From Punica granatum (lineage: Eukaryota > Streptophyta > Magnoliopsida > Myrtales > Lythraceae), in contig NC_045132.1 of NCBI RefSeq assembly GCF_007655135.1, positions 24,484,354 to 24,548,353 on the forward strand: a DNA stretch of 64,000 bases, written 5' to 3'. Below, one piece after another: positions 1 through 12,300 of the stretch (position 1 is the first letter of the stretch; each line of letters opens with the position of its first letter). The notes below the pieces were generated by a model. That model made no database searches and was not told where the DNA came from. It saw nothing but the letters and a program-made list of their open reading frames with translations. Both the position numbers and the translations under genes were made by a program.

Positions 1-229
1 CCTTGCGGGTGTACCCCGATCTCTGCCGGTGGTAGTAGAACTCCTGGCTACGCAGCAGGTGGCGCCACCTCCGGCAGACACGGGAGGTAGCGCCGTGGGA
101 GGTGTATGACAGCCGGGCCAGGCACTCGAGGCCGAGGTCCTCGGGCAGTCCTTGCATCAACTCAGTGAACTCGGACGATTCCATGGGAGGAGACGCTGTG
201 ATAGTCATAGTAGTATGATTGGTCGCCAT
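1..229 (-). CDS. F-box/kelch-repeat protein, KMD-type (5' part only)
   Basis: Partial gene whose remainder lies beyond the left edge. Reading leftwards from the ATG at 229, the frame is open to base 1 (about 76 codons). After roughly 18 variable residues it encodes an F-box (ELMQGLPEDLGLECLARL, then RVCRRWRHLLRSQEFYYH and SGYTRK). That pattern is typical of the Arabidopsis At1g15670/At1g80440 group (KISS ME DEADLY), whose F-box is followed by kelch repeats. Those proteins are SCF E3-ligase adaptors that target type-B response regulators and PAL enzymes. The kelch part is not visible here, so the subfamily assignment rests on the F-box alone. A second in-frame ATG at 184 is possible but gives a shorter leader. 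A TATA-like TATAAAT lies on the minus strand at 269-275, close to the start codon. Confidence 0.85.
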   Translation of the reverse strand, partial: MATNHTTMTITASPPMESSEFTELMQGLPEDLGLECLARLSYTSHGATSRVCRRWRHLLRSQEFYYHRQRSGYTRK

Positions 230-689
230 TGCTGAAGATGATGAAGCTGGAGAGATGTCAGTGGCTGAATTTATAAAAGGGCAGTCGGGCGGTGTGTGCG
301 TGAACGAGAGAGATATAAGATACCATCATAAGGGTCTAGTATTCCAAGCTCACTTCCATGTGATTTGAAGTTTTACAAGTCTTAAATTCGAATCATAGGG
401 ACATATGCTAGAGTCGGTTCTTTGGCTCAAGCCGAGGTCATCTCCGGCTTTTGTGAAGATGATGAAGCTACGTTGACGGGACAATATTTGCGCTGCCTGT
501 TTAATTCGTCTGATACATTCACGGTTGAACAAAAAAATCCGGACATGATATAGTGGGGGTGACAAGATTGCCACTACTGTTGTCCTTTATTTTATTCATA
601 AAAAAAGAGAGATATAACATAAATAAACTGTGAGCTGCTTGAGATTATAAACAAGACGATGTGGCTCGCAAACTATTTGAGCTTGGTTT
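230..689. other. upstream region, no gene seen
   Basis: Probable promoter side of the F-box gene, followed by AT-rich DNA. The short open frames here have no recognisable protein character. Confidence 0.5.
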
Positions 690-1130
690 GGTGAAAGTTT
701 GAGTTTAGCTCGGTCTTATCGAGCTCGAGCCGAGCTGAACAGTCTCATGAGCCGAGCTCGAACCGAGCCAATCAGTCTCATGAGCCGAGCTCGAGCCTAG
801 GTATGCTTAGCTTGAGCAGCTCGCGAGCCATATAAAAACTTTGGATGTGTTTATTACAATTTTTGTTAAATTAGAATTATGTCGAGCACAATCGAGTCGA
901 GCCCGAGTCGTGCTCGAGCTTATCGAGCTCGGGCTCCTCGTGCTCGAAAAGATTGATGAGCCGAGCTCGAGCTCGGCTCGCGAGTTGCTCGAAATACTCA
1001 CGAGCCAAGCTCGAGCTTCACCTCTCCAGGCTCAATCGAACTCGAGCCTAGCTCGAGCCCCGACTTTCACTCTCGAGCCGAGCTTGGAGCCCCTTAAGTG
1101 TGGGATGGACTTGGCTCGATTACACCCCAA
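690..1130. mobile_element. hAT-like non-autonomous element remnant (GAGCTCGAGCC-rich)
   Basis: This stretch is dominated by overlapping GAGCTCGAGCC / CGAGCTCGGCTCG motifs in both orientations. On the minus strand its right end reads GGGGTGTAATCGAGCC, which matches the usual terminus of plant hAT-type elements as I remember it. No matching left terminus or 8-bp target duplication could be found, so the element looks truncated or decayed. The 114-codon open frame at 841-1185 is only a translation of the repeat. A fainter relative lies at 3050-3220. Confidence 0.5.
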
Positions 1131-1380
1131 ATGCCATTGGCGCTGCTTACAAACAATATCGTTATCTTTTTATTTCTTTTTTTAATATTACTTACCCAAA
1201 TTCTACAATGCATGTTTTGATTTTTTTTTCATATCATACATAACTAATTTGGACCCTTAGATCCATTTCAGTCTAATATGGACCGTCCATTTTTATAAGT
1301 TTTAAAATTTCGAAACCCCCAAGAAAATCATGATTCGGTGCCTTTATTATAAAAAGTATGATTGATCTTTGTTATCTCAG
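1131..1380. other. no gene seen
   Basis: AT-rich sequence with poly-T runs. Nothing recognisable. Confidence 0.4.
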
Positions 1381-1832
1381 CTCATCCTTGGGTCCAAGGA
1401 AGAGGGAACGCATTGGAGATACCAGTAGATATATCTATTATCCACAATATGAGGCAATTTGTGAAGTACAACTGCTTTAAACAATTTGCTTTGAGGCTGA
1501 GAGAACAATAATTCCTTATTTTCATAAATCGATGTTTACCATTTTGGCATCTAACAATGTTACTTCTCTTAAACATTTGCGAGCACTCTTGACGAAAATG
1601 AATTGGCCGATCTGAAAGATCAATTTGATGCTATTGATGTGGACAAAAATGGATACATCAGTCTAGAAGAAATGAAACATGTGAATTTTTACTCCAAACT
1701 TGTAATGCTGATTCTTTCTCATTAGAGCTTCTTCTTGGTGGCTTACTTTGATTGTCTTCGTGCAGGCCTTGCTACGGATCTTCCCTGGAAGTTAAAAGAT
1801 CTCGTGTCTTAAAAATTCTCCAAGCGGTAAGT
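1381..1832 (+). pseudogene. calcium-dependent protein kinase (CDPK) fragment, decayed
   Basis: Three exon-like blocks of a CDPK occur in order. The first, about 1384-1499, reads EIPVDISIIHNMRQFVKYN and then KQFALR, the junction region that follows the kinase domain. The second, about 1576-1680, reads LADLKDQFDAIDVDKNGYIS and LEEMKH, a complete EF-hand loop. The third, about 1766-1830, reads DLPWKLK and, after a one-base shift, SRVLKILQA, ending at a GTAAGT-like donor. The blocks match CPK16/18/28-type proteins in sequence and spacing and are separated by intron-like DNA. The first exon junction has lost clean GT-AG signals, the third block is frameshifted, and the whole kinase domain is absent. 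This is a DNA-level partial copy, not a processed transcript. Confidence 0.8.
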
Positions 1833-2386
1833 TTCCTCTTCTCTTTTTATTCCAAATCATTCTTGTTATGATCGAGAAAAATATTTTCGAGTGACATTAT
1901 GGTTTATATCTTTTGAAATGGAATGACACCATTTGATGTTTCGATACATATTAATATGGTCGGTAGATTTCGACAACATTGTTGAAAATTTGTAGGAAGA
2001 AAATATGAAAGTAGAGAATGAAAATACTAAAAAAAATTATGTATAATGAACAATTCATATTAAATGGGAAGATCTAAATGTTCATATTGATTTTATATGG
2101 TATAAAAGATTTTAAAATTCGCACAGAAGAAGCAGCCTATTGCACGTACAAAAAAAAAAGAAAAAAAAAAGGAAGCAGCCGATTACTTATATATTTTTTT
2201 CTTCTTTTAGGGCTAATGAATAAAAATATGTAAAATATCATCGGCTGTGTGATGGATGGACGGATCATGTCATAGCCATTATCATGCATGTGATTGATGG
2301 AGTATTATATGGGGCGGGGCTTCCACGGTGAAAATGACCGATCCAAATTCCATCATATAGAAACCAAGAAGTGGGCCGTCTCAATT
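1833..2386. other. no gene seen
   Basis: AT-rich sequence with an A-run near 2149-2170. No coding character. Confidence 0.4.
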
Positions 2387-3010
2387 TGTAAAATTTTCAC
2401 TTTAGCCTATACGAATTTGAGTCAATCTTCAACTCACCCAAATCTCATATAAGTATGTGATTTCTTTTTCAATTTTTTTATGCGGAATAACATATCTCAA
2501 CACTGCCTCCCCGTGACAACTTGTGATCTTACATGTGCCACGTGTTTTTAATCACTCGCCCTTAACAACTGACCATGAGTCGAACATCCTCTTTCCGTGT
2601 GATCCAACACATGCTATGTACCATTAATCACCCGCCCTCAACAATTGACCATGAGCAAGGTATCATTTTCTAGAGGGGGATAAACACCAAACTAGCATCG
2701 AGCTCCACACTTGAACCTAACTAGAGATGCACCTTTAACTATCTTAAAACTAGACCGGGCCACTCTCGGGTTTGACTAACATGAGACGCACTCTTAGCTG
2801 CCTCGAAATCAAATATGGTGAGGTGAGAGCCCATATTTGTGCGCGAAAGCGTAACTCACTCTGATTCATGTAAAATTCTCACTTGAGTTCACACGAATTT
2901 GAGCTTATCTACAACAAAAAATTTTAAGCTAATAGATTGTTGGATACAAATCTTACATAAGCGTGTGATTTCTTTCTCAATTTCTTCGTGTGGGACAACA
3001 TATCTTAACA
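2387..3010 (-). mobile_element. TRIM (terminal-repeat retrotransposon in miniature), degraded copy
   Basis: A 624-bp unit has related direct repeats of about 130 bp at its two ends (about 2387-2515 and 2868-3010). Read on the minus strand, each repeat starts TGTTRAGATATGTT and ends TTTTACA, giving the TG...CA ends of an LTR. Just inside the first LTR is TGAATCAGAG, a degraded match to the primer-binding site TGGTATCAGAGC (initiator tRNA-Met). GGGGAGGCAG, a purine-rich tract, precedes the second LTR. The roughly 350-bp interior has no open frame. A better-preserved copy lies at 20750-21316. Flanking target duplication is not clear here (CAATT left, CTACT right). Confidence 0.75.
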
Positions 3011-3241
3011 CTACTGCACACAATCTAAGTCTTGGTCTCATCCTCGAGGCCAACTTGAGATTTGGCTATAACTAATGTTGAAAATAAGATCGAGCTCGTC
3101 TCAAACTTGGTCCGGCTTGACTCATTTCGATCTTGCATCCAAGACTATGTTGAGCTCAAATGTCATGCATACTCGAGCTCTATTAAACTAGCTCGATTGA
3201 TATCGAACTTGATCGGAATGAATCGGATTTCAGATAATATG
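3011..3241. repeat. decayed GAGCTC-rich repeat
   Basis: Scattered CGAGCTC and TTGAGCTCAA motifs resemble a worn copy of the repeat at 690-1130. The 70-codon frame at 3062 is not credible as a gene. Confidence 0.35.
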
Positions 3242-3535
3242 CTACGTTTGTTTACAAAATCAAATATAACTTAACTTTATTTTACTTTTATTTCAATTCA
3301 ACGATACAATCATTTTCAATCATTTCTTATACTTTTTTTCTTTTCTATTATTACAATTAATTTTTTAATACTAAATTCTCTTAACTATTCAATTTTTTTT
3401 CTCAATTCAATAACACAATCATTATTTTTTTATTTTCTTCTTCAAATTCTTTCGCATACTATTTTTTATTACTTTTTTTTCATCTGCTCAAAATCAAGTT
3501 AAATCAAATTTAATTTTATTATCAAATGCAATGTA
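3242..3535. mobile_element. Tourist-like MITE, family copy 1
   Basis: AT-rich element beginning near CGTTTGTTTACAAAATC and containing the family phrases AATACTAAATTCTCTTAACT and CAATTCAATAACACAATC, also found in the copies at 18851, 24780 and 55554. It has no coding content. The ends are worn and approximate. Confidence 0.55.
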
Positions 3536-3540
3536 AAATG

Positions 3541-4010
3541 GGCCTGTTGGGTTTCAAAATGCAATTTTAGAATCACAATTCTAACTTAATTCTACTCACA
3601 ACAAAACAAAATAACTCATACAAAGTCAAAGAGTGGGCCCCATTTATACCACTTTTTTTCCACAACAAAACAACATAACTCATACAAAGTCAAAGGGTGG
3701 GCCCCATTTATATCACTCAAAATCAAAATTAAAATCTGATTTTAAAATTCTACTATGAAACCAAACGCAACCTTAATGCCTTGATTGGTTCGTGAGTATA
3801 ATTTTAAAATCATAACTTTAACCTAATTCTATCCACAACAAAACAAAATAACTCATACAAAGTCAAATAGTGGGCCCCATTTATACCACTTTTTTCCATA
3901 ACAAAAAAACATAATTCATACAAAATCAAAGTGTGGACCCCATTTATACCACTCTTTTTCAAAATCAAAATCTAATTTTAAAATTCTACTGTAAAACAAA
4001 ACGCAGCGTA
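3541..4010. repeat. two adjacent related MITE-like elements with an internal repeat
   Basis: The phrase CATACAAAGTCAAAGxGTGG followed by GCCCCATTTATACCACTTTT occurs four times (near 3617, 3680, 3855 and 3918). It is arranged as two elements of about 235 bp, 3541-3775 and 3776-4010. Each runs from a GTTTGGTTTC-like start through TTTTAAAATCA to an end reading AAATTCTACTxTxAAACxAA with ACGCA. Both are non-coding. The layout suggests tandem insertion or duplication of one MITE. Confidence 0.65.
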
Positions 4011-4148
4011 ATTTATTGGACTCCAGAGAACGGATGAGTTGCGATCGACTTCGTTTACATCAGTGCTTCGTGATGGTGATGCCCCGTGTCCGACCGATTT
4101 ATCTTATTTTATCTCAATCTGATATGAACGGATGAGATTGATAGGGCG

Positions 4149-4550
4149 GATTTGTCCGACGGCGATGTATATTTATTCTTCACCGTGCTTCTTTCTGATC
4201 TGCCCCTTTCTCATTTTATTATCTTGTTAATCTTATTTTTGTATTTTGTATTTTACGGGTTTCCGGTGAATGATGCAAGGTGCAAAAATTTTCCATTTCA
4301 TTTAACATTGAAGAGATCAGCATAAAATTGACATAAATTCATTTCAAATAGATTTGTCTGACGGCGATGTATATTTATTCTTCTCCATGCTTCTTTCTGA
4401 TTAGCCCTTTTCTCATTTTATTATCTTGTTAATCTTATTTTTGTATTTTGTATTTTACGGGTTTCCTGAATGATGCAGGGTGCAAAAATTTTCCACTTCA
4501 TTTTAAATTGAAGAAATCAGCATGAAATTGACATAAATTCATTTCAAATA
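4149..4550. repeat. two-copy tandem duplication, period about 202 bp
   Basis: The unit starting GATTTGTCCGACGGCGATG at 4149 is repeated from 4351 with only scattered differences. Both copies end in GACATAAATTCATTTCAAAT. No coding content. Confidence 0.9.
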
Positions 4551-6859
4551 GAAATGTCCGAACCCACTTTTAATATATCATTAGCCGCCTTTTCTTGATT
4601 AAACAACAGTTTGTTGGTTTTAATTTAGCAATTTATACTAATTAATTAGAAGGAATTTTTTTGTTTTATTGTCCCCAAAAGCCTACAACAGATTCCAGAC
4701 TTGAAATATGGTCGAACACCTTGACAAGTTAATACTATTTACAGAAAATATTTCCTTCACTTTTGTTAAAAGAATGGGAAAATCGACCCCGTATGTTCGA
4801 CTTCATATGGATCTCACACTCACAACAATTAAACTAGTGTTCATATACCACTAAGAAAGTACTTCCCGTAAGATCTTAACCATAAAGACGCAGTCCCCAA
4901 CAACTGAATTAAGTAAAACTAAATGTACTCATGGGGTTAAATATGTTTTTGGTGAACGACATATACGTATATATTTTATACTAACAATTAATGAGAAGAT
5001 CATCGCACAACGTCGATCATGCCACTAGATTTAAGTTTAAGTATTTCGTATTGCATGCGCTGGAGGAATGCTCATTATCAACTCGAGTACGCATAAACTT
5101 AATTTCTTTCTTCTTAATTATATTATTATTTACATATGATAAGTCAGTAAATAACACTTATGTCCAATCAAATAAATTTGTTTAATGATTTCCGGCAGGG
5201 CCCCTCTCTACTTTTCCTAATTTTCCAGCCGTGAGAGGGTTGAAAAATAAAATTAAAAATGAGAAGTTATCTTTGCATATTAAAAATGAGAAGTAATTTT
5301 TTTAACCGTTGACTTGCTTTACTTGCCCATTACGGCCATCATCATCAACATCATAATATAATAATTAAGTACAGTTAAAATCACTTGAAAGCAAACATCA
5401 CTTGCGAACTTCAGCTTCATATGGTGTGCGGGTTTGCGGTTTAATTAGGAAAAAAAACAATTAATTAGGGCTTCCTTGCATCAAGAGAAATGCCTCCTCC
5501 CATAGATATCCACATTATATGTGTGTGTGTGTGTGTGTATATATAGACGGCATCTAAAATCTCTTGACTTTTAGCTTAAGAAATAAATACTCTGCTTCAT
5601 TGAGGTTATCCGCAAAAGAAGAAGTTATTCTCTGATTACAACGAGACTCAGCGCAAGTTGATGGAAATTATATGCCAACTATAAGTGTGATGCAGAGTCA
5701 ATAATGTGAAGTCAATGCAACCTATTTTGGCTTATAAGACGGAAACGTAATTGCCATAGGGTTGATGGGTTGCTTATAGCCGACACAGAACCCACGGGCC
5801 GTTCTACGATACATAGGGTAGAAATGACATGTATGAAAATACGCTTTTTTGTAAGTAAATTATTCGATCTCAGATAATTTATTTTGGATTTTATATAATT
5901 TATTCGAAATTTTTTCAAAGAAAATATTCATATGTGCGGTACATGCATGTAATTAATTTATTCATTCACCTTCGGTTCAAAAGGTAAAACGAAATCGCAA
6001 GCCATGACATGACAAAATATATCGCCAGGCATCAAAATTTTGGCCTAACTCTGACTATGCAAGCGGTCTATTCTCATATAATTGACCGAAACCGGAACCT
6101 TTGTGGAAGCGAGCGGACCAAAATAAAAGGTTTATGCTAAGAGAATAAAACCGATTCTTATATCTTATTAAAGGGCTCGTTTCAGGTCCAATCGGCCCGT
6201 GAGGTTTCGAATTGGCAAAGGGCGGAATAATATTATGGATTAGAGCAACGTGGATAAGATCGATCAGATAAGCTTCCGTGATGTCACAACGGAGGAATAA
6301 AAATTCGTATTGTGAATTGCAATTTTTTTTATTAAAAATCGCGTGATGATTACGTTAGAAGCGCAAGGCCAGCCGATAGAGAAAAAAAAAAAGGCATCAA
6401 AAGAGAGATTGAGATCAGCTTTCAGGGCAAAGGTTGAACCGCAATGCGGGGAAAAGACTATCCCATGGTTTTGAAAAATTAACGGCTTTTGCGGTCAATA
6501 ACTTTTATATATATAAGTTTTAATTAATTAATTAAATAACTTCACCAAAAAAATTTAATTAATTAATCTTTATACGTAATTTTCAAGGAATTAATTTTTC
6601 CGAAAAAAAGAAGAAGAAGATAACTTCGTAGACATCTTAACATATCATCAAATCTTGATATTATACAATGACTGAGATAAAATAAATAAATCACTTCACT
6701 CGGGAAAAGTTATTGGATTTTTCGATACTCCAATCTCTTATCACAATCTATATATACACCTTCAGTGTCGAACAAAATTTACTAGTGGACCGACATGTCC
6801 GACTTGATTAGTCGGGACTCAATTGAACTTTCGAAAATCAGGGTTCACACCGAAAATTT
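4551..6859. other. gene-free AT-rich region with a GT microsatellite
   Basis: No credible open frame, splice pattern or RNA gene was seen in 2.3 kb. A (GT)n run followed by (AT)n lies at about 5519-5545. The short open frames at 4991 and 5712 lack any protein signature. Confidence 0.5.
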
Positions 6860-7310
6860 TTACTAGTAGGATTGTTTTTCATAATTTGAGTCTCCAAGTT
6901 GGGATATTGTATATAGATTTTCTAGGATTTTGATGCCGTTTGTCCTAGTATTTAAGAGAACAAATTGAGATAAATGTATGAAAATAATCACCTGAAGAGA
7001 TTCTTTATAGTCGAATTTTTTTATATATATAATTACAAAATAAAATTCAAGTCGAAGACACATGAAATGATGCAGAAGTCGAACTTGGGCTCGATGAGGG
7101 TGGCCCACTTAAATGGCCAGCTGGAATGGCCGACATACTTCGAGCAAATTCTTTAGGCCCACAAAGTTCGACTGAGCCCAATAGTCAGTCGTAGTGGGCC
7201 AGGCAGCTGTATAGATCCAGTAATTAAATCGTATCCCGAGTTGGCATGGTATGGGCGCGATACGTTGGAGAACAAGACAACACAAAAGAGACATTAATCG
7301 AATGCGAGTC
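6860..7310. repeat. 3' flank shared with the second transporter copy
   Basis: This flank shares ordered patches with 14850-15310, including TTGAGATAAATG, GAGGGTGGCCCA versus GGAGTGGCCCA, CAGTAATTAA, and AACAAGACAACACAA. The duplication that produced the two transporter genes therefore included at least 0.5 kb of downstream sequence. Confidence 0.65.
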
Positions 7311-7778
7311 CGGAGGCCAATGGTCTGTCCAGTCGACAGGAACGTCTGTACTTTTCAAATACTCTAAAATTATGCATAGGTTGTACCATCCATGAATGCC
7401 CTTCTAATTGTGGAAAGTTTTATGGTCCCGGGGGAGGACCCGTCTGAAAGGGCTCGAGACCGTTAGATAGGAGGACAACCCCTCCCGCCCTCCCTCGAAT
7501 AAACAGGAGATGTCCAACCATAGATCGCAGGGTCTTATGGACGAACCTGTCAACAAGCCAATATTGGATGCATCGACTACACACACATTATTGATTATGC
7601 ATTTACACTTTATGATTGGCATAATTTCCATCAACTTGCATAACATTTGATATATATTCCGAGCGCGATAAAACAGAGATATGGACAAGTGTAATATATG
7701 TTGGTGCTGAGCTAACTATGAACTAAGTTTCGTCCCAATGCTACATTGAATAAAATAATTAAATCAGAATGAATAATT

Positions 7779-9206
7779 TCAGCCTTCTTCCATTGCTCCT
7801 ACATCTCCACCATCGCTGAACCTCATGATCTTCCTGGACCTGCAGAAGTTCATCAAGAAGTAGAACCCGATCCCGCCGACCGTCATCAGCCCTGCCACCA
7901 TGTACACCACCTTGGTCGCCAACACCATGATCAGTATTAGGAACCCCGCCGGGATGAGGCACATCACTGCGAGCCACGGGAGCCCCAGCGGCACCCGGTA
8001 GGGCCGCTTGATGTGGGGCATCTTCCGCCTCAGCCACAGGAAGGATGCGAATTCGAGCAGCATCCCGAGGCTGTAGAGCAGGTTTGCAGACCCGACGACG
8101 TCCTCGAAGTTCATGTACGACATCGCGATGCACACTGCGGTGGAGAAGAGGATGCCGACCCAGGGGGTGTTGAACCACTTGGAGCGGGCCCCGAAGAAGC
8201 TCGGGATCATCCCGAGTTCAGCCATCCCGAGGATCTGGAAGGCGCAGCTGCTGAGCTGGGCCTCGAACAGGCCGACCGAAGAGAGGACAGCCCCGACCTC
8301 GATCCAGATCTTGAGCCACTTGCCGGCGATCATCTCGGCGGCCTCCGCGTGGAAGCCCGTGTCCCACTGGGACTGGCCCACGGAGACCGAGCCCGTGACG
8401 GCGAAGAGCGGGATGAGGTAGGCCACGCAGGTGAAGATGACGGCGAAGAACAGACCGACGGGGAAGGTCCTCTGGGGGCGATCGACTTCGCCGGCGAGAG
8501 TGCTGACGTTGTCCCAGAAATTGAGGTTCCAGAAGAGGGTGTTGAAGTAGAGGGTCCAGTCCTTCTTCACGCCCTTCTCCCCGAGGCTGAGCCAGCGGTG
8601 GGGGCGGATCTGGGGGATGGCTATGGCGGACATGAGGATGAAGGGCAGGAGGGAGACGACCCCGAGCACGACGGCGGCGTACCCAACGACGGTGAGGCCC
8701 AGGAAGTTGAGGAAGGAGAGGACGAGGGTGAAGGAGAGGAGACCGAGATTCCGGGGGAGGCCGGAGGAGACGACCGGGAAGAGCTTCTTCAGGTACTCCA
8801 TGCAGAGGAGGGGGAAGGAGGCGATGTTGATGACGCCGCTGAGGAGCTTCCACGTGCCCATCAGGGAACCGGCGAAGGGCCCGAAGGCCCGATCGGCCCA
8901 TATGACGAACCCCCCGTTGCCGGGGAAAGCTGTGGCGAGCTCCGCCGTTATCATGGCCTCCGGGACAGACCAGATGAAGGGAAAGACAAGGAAGCCGATC
9001 AGGGCAAGGAGGGGGCCAGCCGCCTGGACGGCTGGCTCTTCCCCGTACGGTCCCCCGGCGACCTCGAAGTAGATTAGGAAGATGAGGGGGATGAGGGTCA
9101 GCTTCTTGGGCTTGGTCGTCCTCACCCCCACCACGGCAGGCGGCGCTTCAGCAGCCCCCGCGGCGGCCGTCGTGGGGAGCCGCTGGTCTTGGATTTCGGG
9201 AGCCAT
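7779..9206 (-). CDS. polyamine/cationic amino-acid transporter, PUT/LAT family (copy 1)
   Basis: Single-exon gene of 475 aa starting MAPEIQD. It belongs to the plant PUT (polyamine uptake transporter, also called LAT or RMV1) branch of the APC superfamily, plasma- or endomembrane carriers that move polyamines and related cations by proton symport. The first membrane segment holds the family signature [18 protein letters not shown], followed by [19 protein letters not shown] and GGFVIWA. Eleven to twelve hydrophobic segments follow. [16 protein letters not shown] and KRPYRVPLG are further hallmarks. An upstream in-frame ATG at 9215 would add three residues. The paralogue at 15767 begins at the equivalent of 9206, so that start is preferred. 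The substrate is inferred from the family. GC content is far above the flanks, as expected for coding DNA. Confidence 0.93.
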   Translation of the reverse strand: MAPEIQDQRLPTTAAAGAAEAPPAVVGVRTTKPKKLTLIPLIFLIYFEVAGGPYGEEPAVQAAGPLLALIGFLVFPFIWSVPEAMITAELATAFPGNGGFVIWADRAFGPFAGSLMGTWKLLSGVINIASFPLLCMEYLKKLFPVVSSGLPRNLGLLSFTLVLSFLNFLGLTVVGYAAVVLGVVSLLPFILMSAIAIPQIRPHRWLSLGEKGVKKDWTLYFNTLFWNLNFWDNVSTLAGEVDRPQRTFPVGLFFAVIFTCVAYLIPLFAVTGSVSVGQSQWDTGFHAEAAEMIAGKWLKIWIEVGAVLSSVGLFEAQLSSCAFQILGMAELGMIPSFFGARSKWFNTPWVGILFSTAVCIAMSYMNFEDVVGSANLLYSLGMLLEFASFLWLRRKMPHIKRPYRVPLGLPWLAVMCLIPAGFLILIMVLATKVVYMVAGLMTVGGIGFYFLMNFCRSRKIMRFSDGGDVGAMEEG

Positions 9207-9300
9207 TCTATGCATGGGCTGGGCGACGGAGCAGAGACAGACAGAGAGGGAGAGAGTGAGGTCAAAGTCAGAGCTTCATCTTTTGGAGCAGATCGATTGA

Positions 9301-12300
9301 GGGTGAAGGAAAGAAAGTCATAGAGAGACAGCTTCGGTTGCTGTATTTGATTTGATTTTTTTTTCTGATTACAAAGATACTCTTAGATTTAATATAATAA
9401 AATAAAAATTTTAATATTTAATAAAATAATATAGATATTCTCATTAAATATTAAATTTATAACCTTTTGATTATTAAAAAATAATTTATGCCAATGTCCT
9501 ATACTTTATATTTGATTTGGTTTATTCACCGAAAAAGCAGTGTTAAAAAAAAAGTGTTTGATTTTCTTTTTTAGACAGTTGGCCAGTTGGCGATTTTATT
9601 TTACTTTTTTCCTTTTCTTTTTTTTGCATTAGGAGATCACAAATGAAAAGCTAAATATAAAAGCATAAATAACAAGAATCGAATTTCAAAAATTTCCCCC
9701 TTTTGGTTACAAAATATTTGGCTCCAAACTTAGCTTAATAAATGGTATGTCATGTCATATAGAACTGAACCGAATATTTACTACTGAAGACATAGCAGCA
9801 AAGAATGAGAGATTTTTTTGGCCCCACATGATTTAAGGAAGTACCAATAAATATATAAAAGATAAGTGAATCGATGTTGATCGTGCCAAGCGAGTGATGC
9901 TAAAACTGTTGTTGATTCTAACTTATGATATTCTGACCATAGATGTATTTGCAATGGCCAAGGATTAAAAGCAAATTTTATCTGTCTATCATGGGTATTA
10001 AAGTTACACTCTCCAATTTCATGCATTAGAGCGGCTCGATCCGTTTAACCAGAATGTGCCATATCAGTACTTTTAAAGGTTTTCAGTGCATTTGAATAAA
10101 TGACCCTTCATATTTCTTTTATGTGCTGAATAACCCTTAATTTCTTGTATTTAGGTTTTATACCGAGAAAATAATTTTTTTTTTAAAAAATCATTCTCGG
10201 ATAAATCTTAATTTTGATTATCTCCGTGACTGATTTCGCCACCTCCTCCATTTCCTTTCCTCTCAATATGTTGGCCTCGCCTCCATCTCTATTTTGGCTC
10301 TTCCCAAAGTCTTCTCCTCCTCGCCCCATCTTCGATAATTGCTCCAATCTCGAAGAACAATTTGAAAATTGAACTCGCAAAGTTGCAAAAAATGTAACTC
10401 CTGCTACTGCTAAATGGAGGAATCATCCTATATTTCATATATCAATATTTCATTTTCATATAACTATTGATATGAAAAAATTACATTTAAATTTTCAAAA
10501 AGATAATAAATATAAAAGTAATAAATCTATACTGTCAATCAATATTACATTTTTTAATGCGTAATACTACATATAAACCATCAGCAAGACATATCATAAT
10601 TACAAAAAATTACAATTATTTATTTACAAGAAAATAAACAAAAAGGAAAATTGTAAAGATCCGCGCAACACATGGGCTTGGAGACAAGTTACAATTAATT
10701 TTGATGCAGATTGTCGGCTGCCAAATTGATTTGAAAATGATGTGGATGTGATTAAATGATCAAGATATCTTCAGGGAATTGCAAGTTCATTCACATCCGA
10801 TTAGGAAAATGTGGGCAGGGATTATATTCCTACTTTATAAATTCATTCACATTGGAATCGGGTCTTTAAGACTTTTCTAGTTTTCTAATTATTATTATTA
10901 TCGTTCTAAATTTAGAGTTTAGGAATAATTTATTTTTATTCATTTTTGCCACCTCGGGAAAGTACTACGTGTCAGTCAGTTTCCTACGGCCTCTGTATCC
11001 TAAAATCTTCGACGCAGGTGCCCAAGTGCAAATCGCGTTCATCTCGTTCTGTTCTCTACAGAAATTGAGCCAATTTTTCTATTCCATTTTTTTTTAATTA
11101 AGAAACCTAGATTCCAAATGATATTTTACTCTCTCATTTTATTATTATAAATATAACTAAAAGTGAAAGTCGTTAGAAATCAAAATACGCATTTTCAAAA
11201 TCACTTCATTTATGGCTAATCGTGTATTTTTCGTTAAGCATTTTCCATTAATTTCTTTTAAAATATTAAATAACGTTAGAAAAAAAAATAGGAAGAAAAA
11301 CATACGGAATAATGTTTTATCCCCCCCTTTCCTCGGAGAGCAAATTGGCATGTTTTGCTGCTATGATAGATAGATTAGAGGCTCTTACTACTGCCCCCTA
11401 ACTCCTCTACATCATCATCTTCTTCTTCTCCTTCTACCTACTCAAAAACGAGTAACATGTACGTCTCGAGCATTTTATTTTATTTTTACTTAGAAAACAA
11501 GTTTTTCTAATGAAATATTTTGAAAATTAAGAGGGGAAAAAAAAAAAAAAAGGAACAATGGGAAAGATGCAGTGAAGGCCTCACCAGCAAGTAGCAACCT
11601 CCCATTATATTGAGGGTGGAGGTGGGCTGGCGGGGCCTTCACCCACTCAAAGATCGAGACCCATTCCAGTAGGCGATAGCTCATAAGTCTCTAGGAGGAG
11701 ACTCGTTATTTCCGTCCCGAAATATAGCAATTGTGCCAGGTCCGGTCCGGGATAGAGGGAAGGGATGAAGGAAGGGAGAAATCGACCATAGTGAGGCAGA
11801 AGAAGGTTGGCAGGTGGGAGAGGAGGCTAAGAGAGAACTGGGTATGGCTGAGGATTGGCCCAGATCTTATGGGCTTCTAGCTAATACCATTAAGGACAGA
11901 AGGATTAGATATGGAGCGTCAATTGATTTTTGGTGAGGTGATATTTTCATTAATTCATAGCTAGGAATATATAGTTGTCTAAGTGTGTTTACAAATCGTA
12001 TAAATTAAACGTACATAATTGAGACGATTTATATATGAAAAGACATTATTTGCTGCCATTATCTCTGTTATGAACACCCATCACATCAACTTGCGTAAAT
12101 GTAGTGTCACTTTCTTCTCCAGTGTGTATTGATTACTCAGGGAAATTCTCATACGAATTTGAGTTGTGGTAACATACTTAGTACATTAATTTAAGTATTT
12201 CAGTTACTTTTATTTTTGTGATGAATCATACTTAACATTAAATATTTGAACTAAAATACTAAAATATTTGAATTGAAAGTAAAAAAATAAACACTTGTCC

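Noticed and set aside
841..1185. 114-codon frame with Leu/Glu/Ala/Arg-rich product
   Set aside because: It is a translation of the GAGCTCGAGCC repeat.
8013..9077. Long plus-strand frame opposite transporter copy 1 (and the similar ones at 16004-16738 and 15804-16892)
   Set aside because: They are antisense or shifted shadows of GC-rich coding DNA. Composition is acidic/Pro/Arg-rich with no domain, and both transporter copies produce the same shadows.
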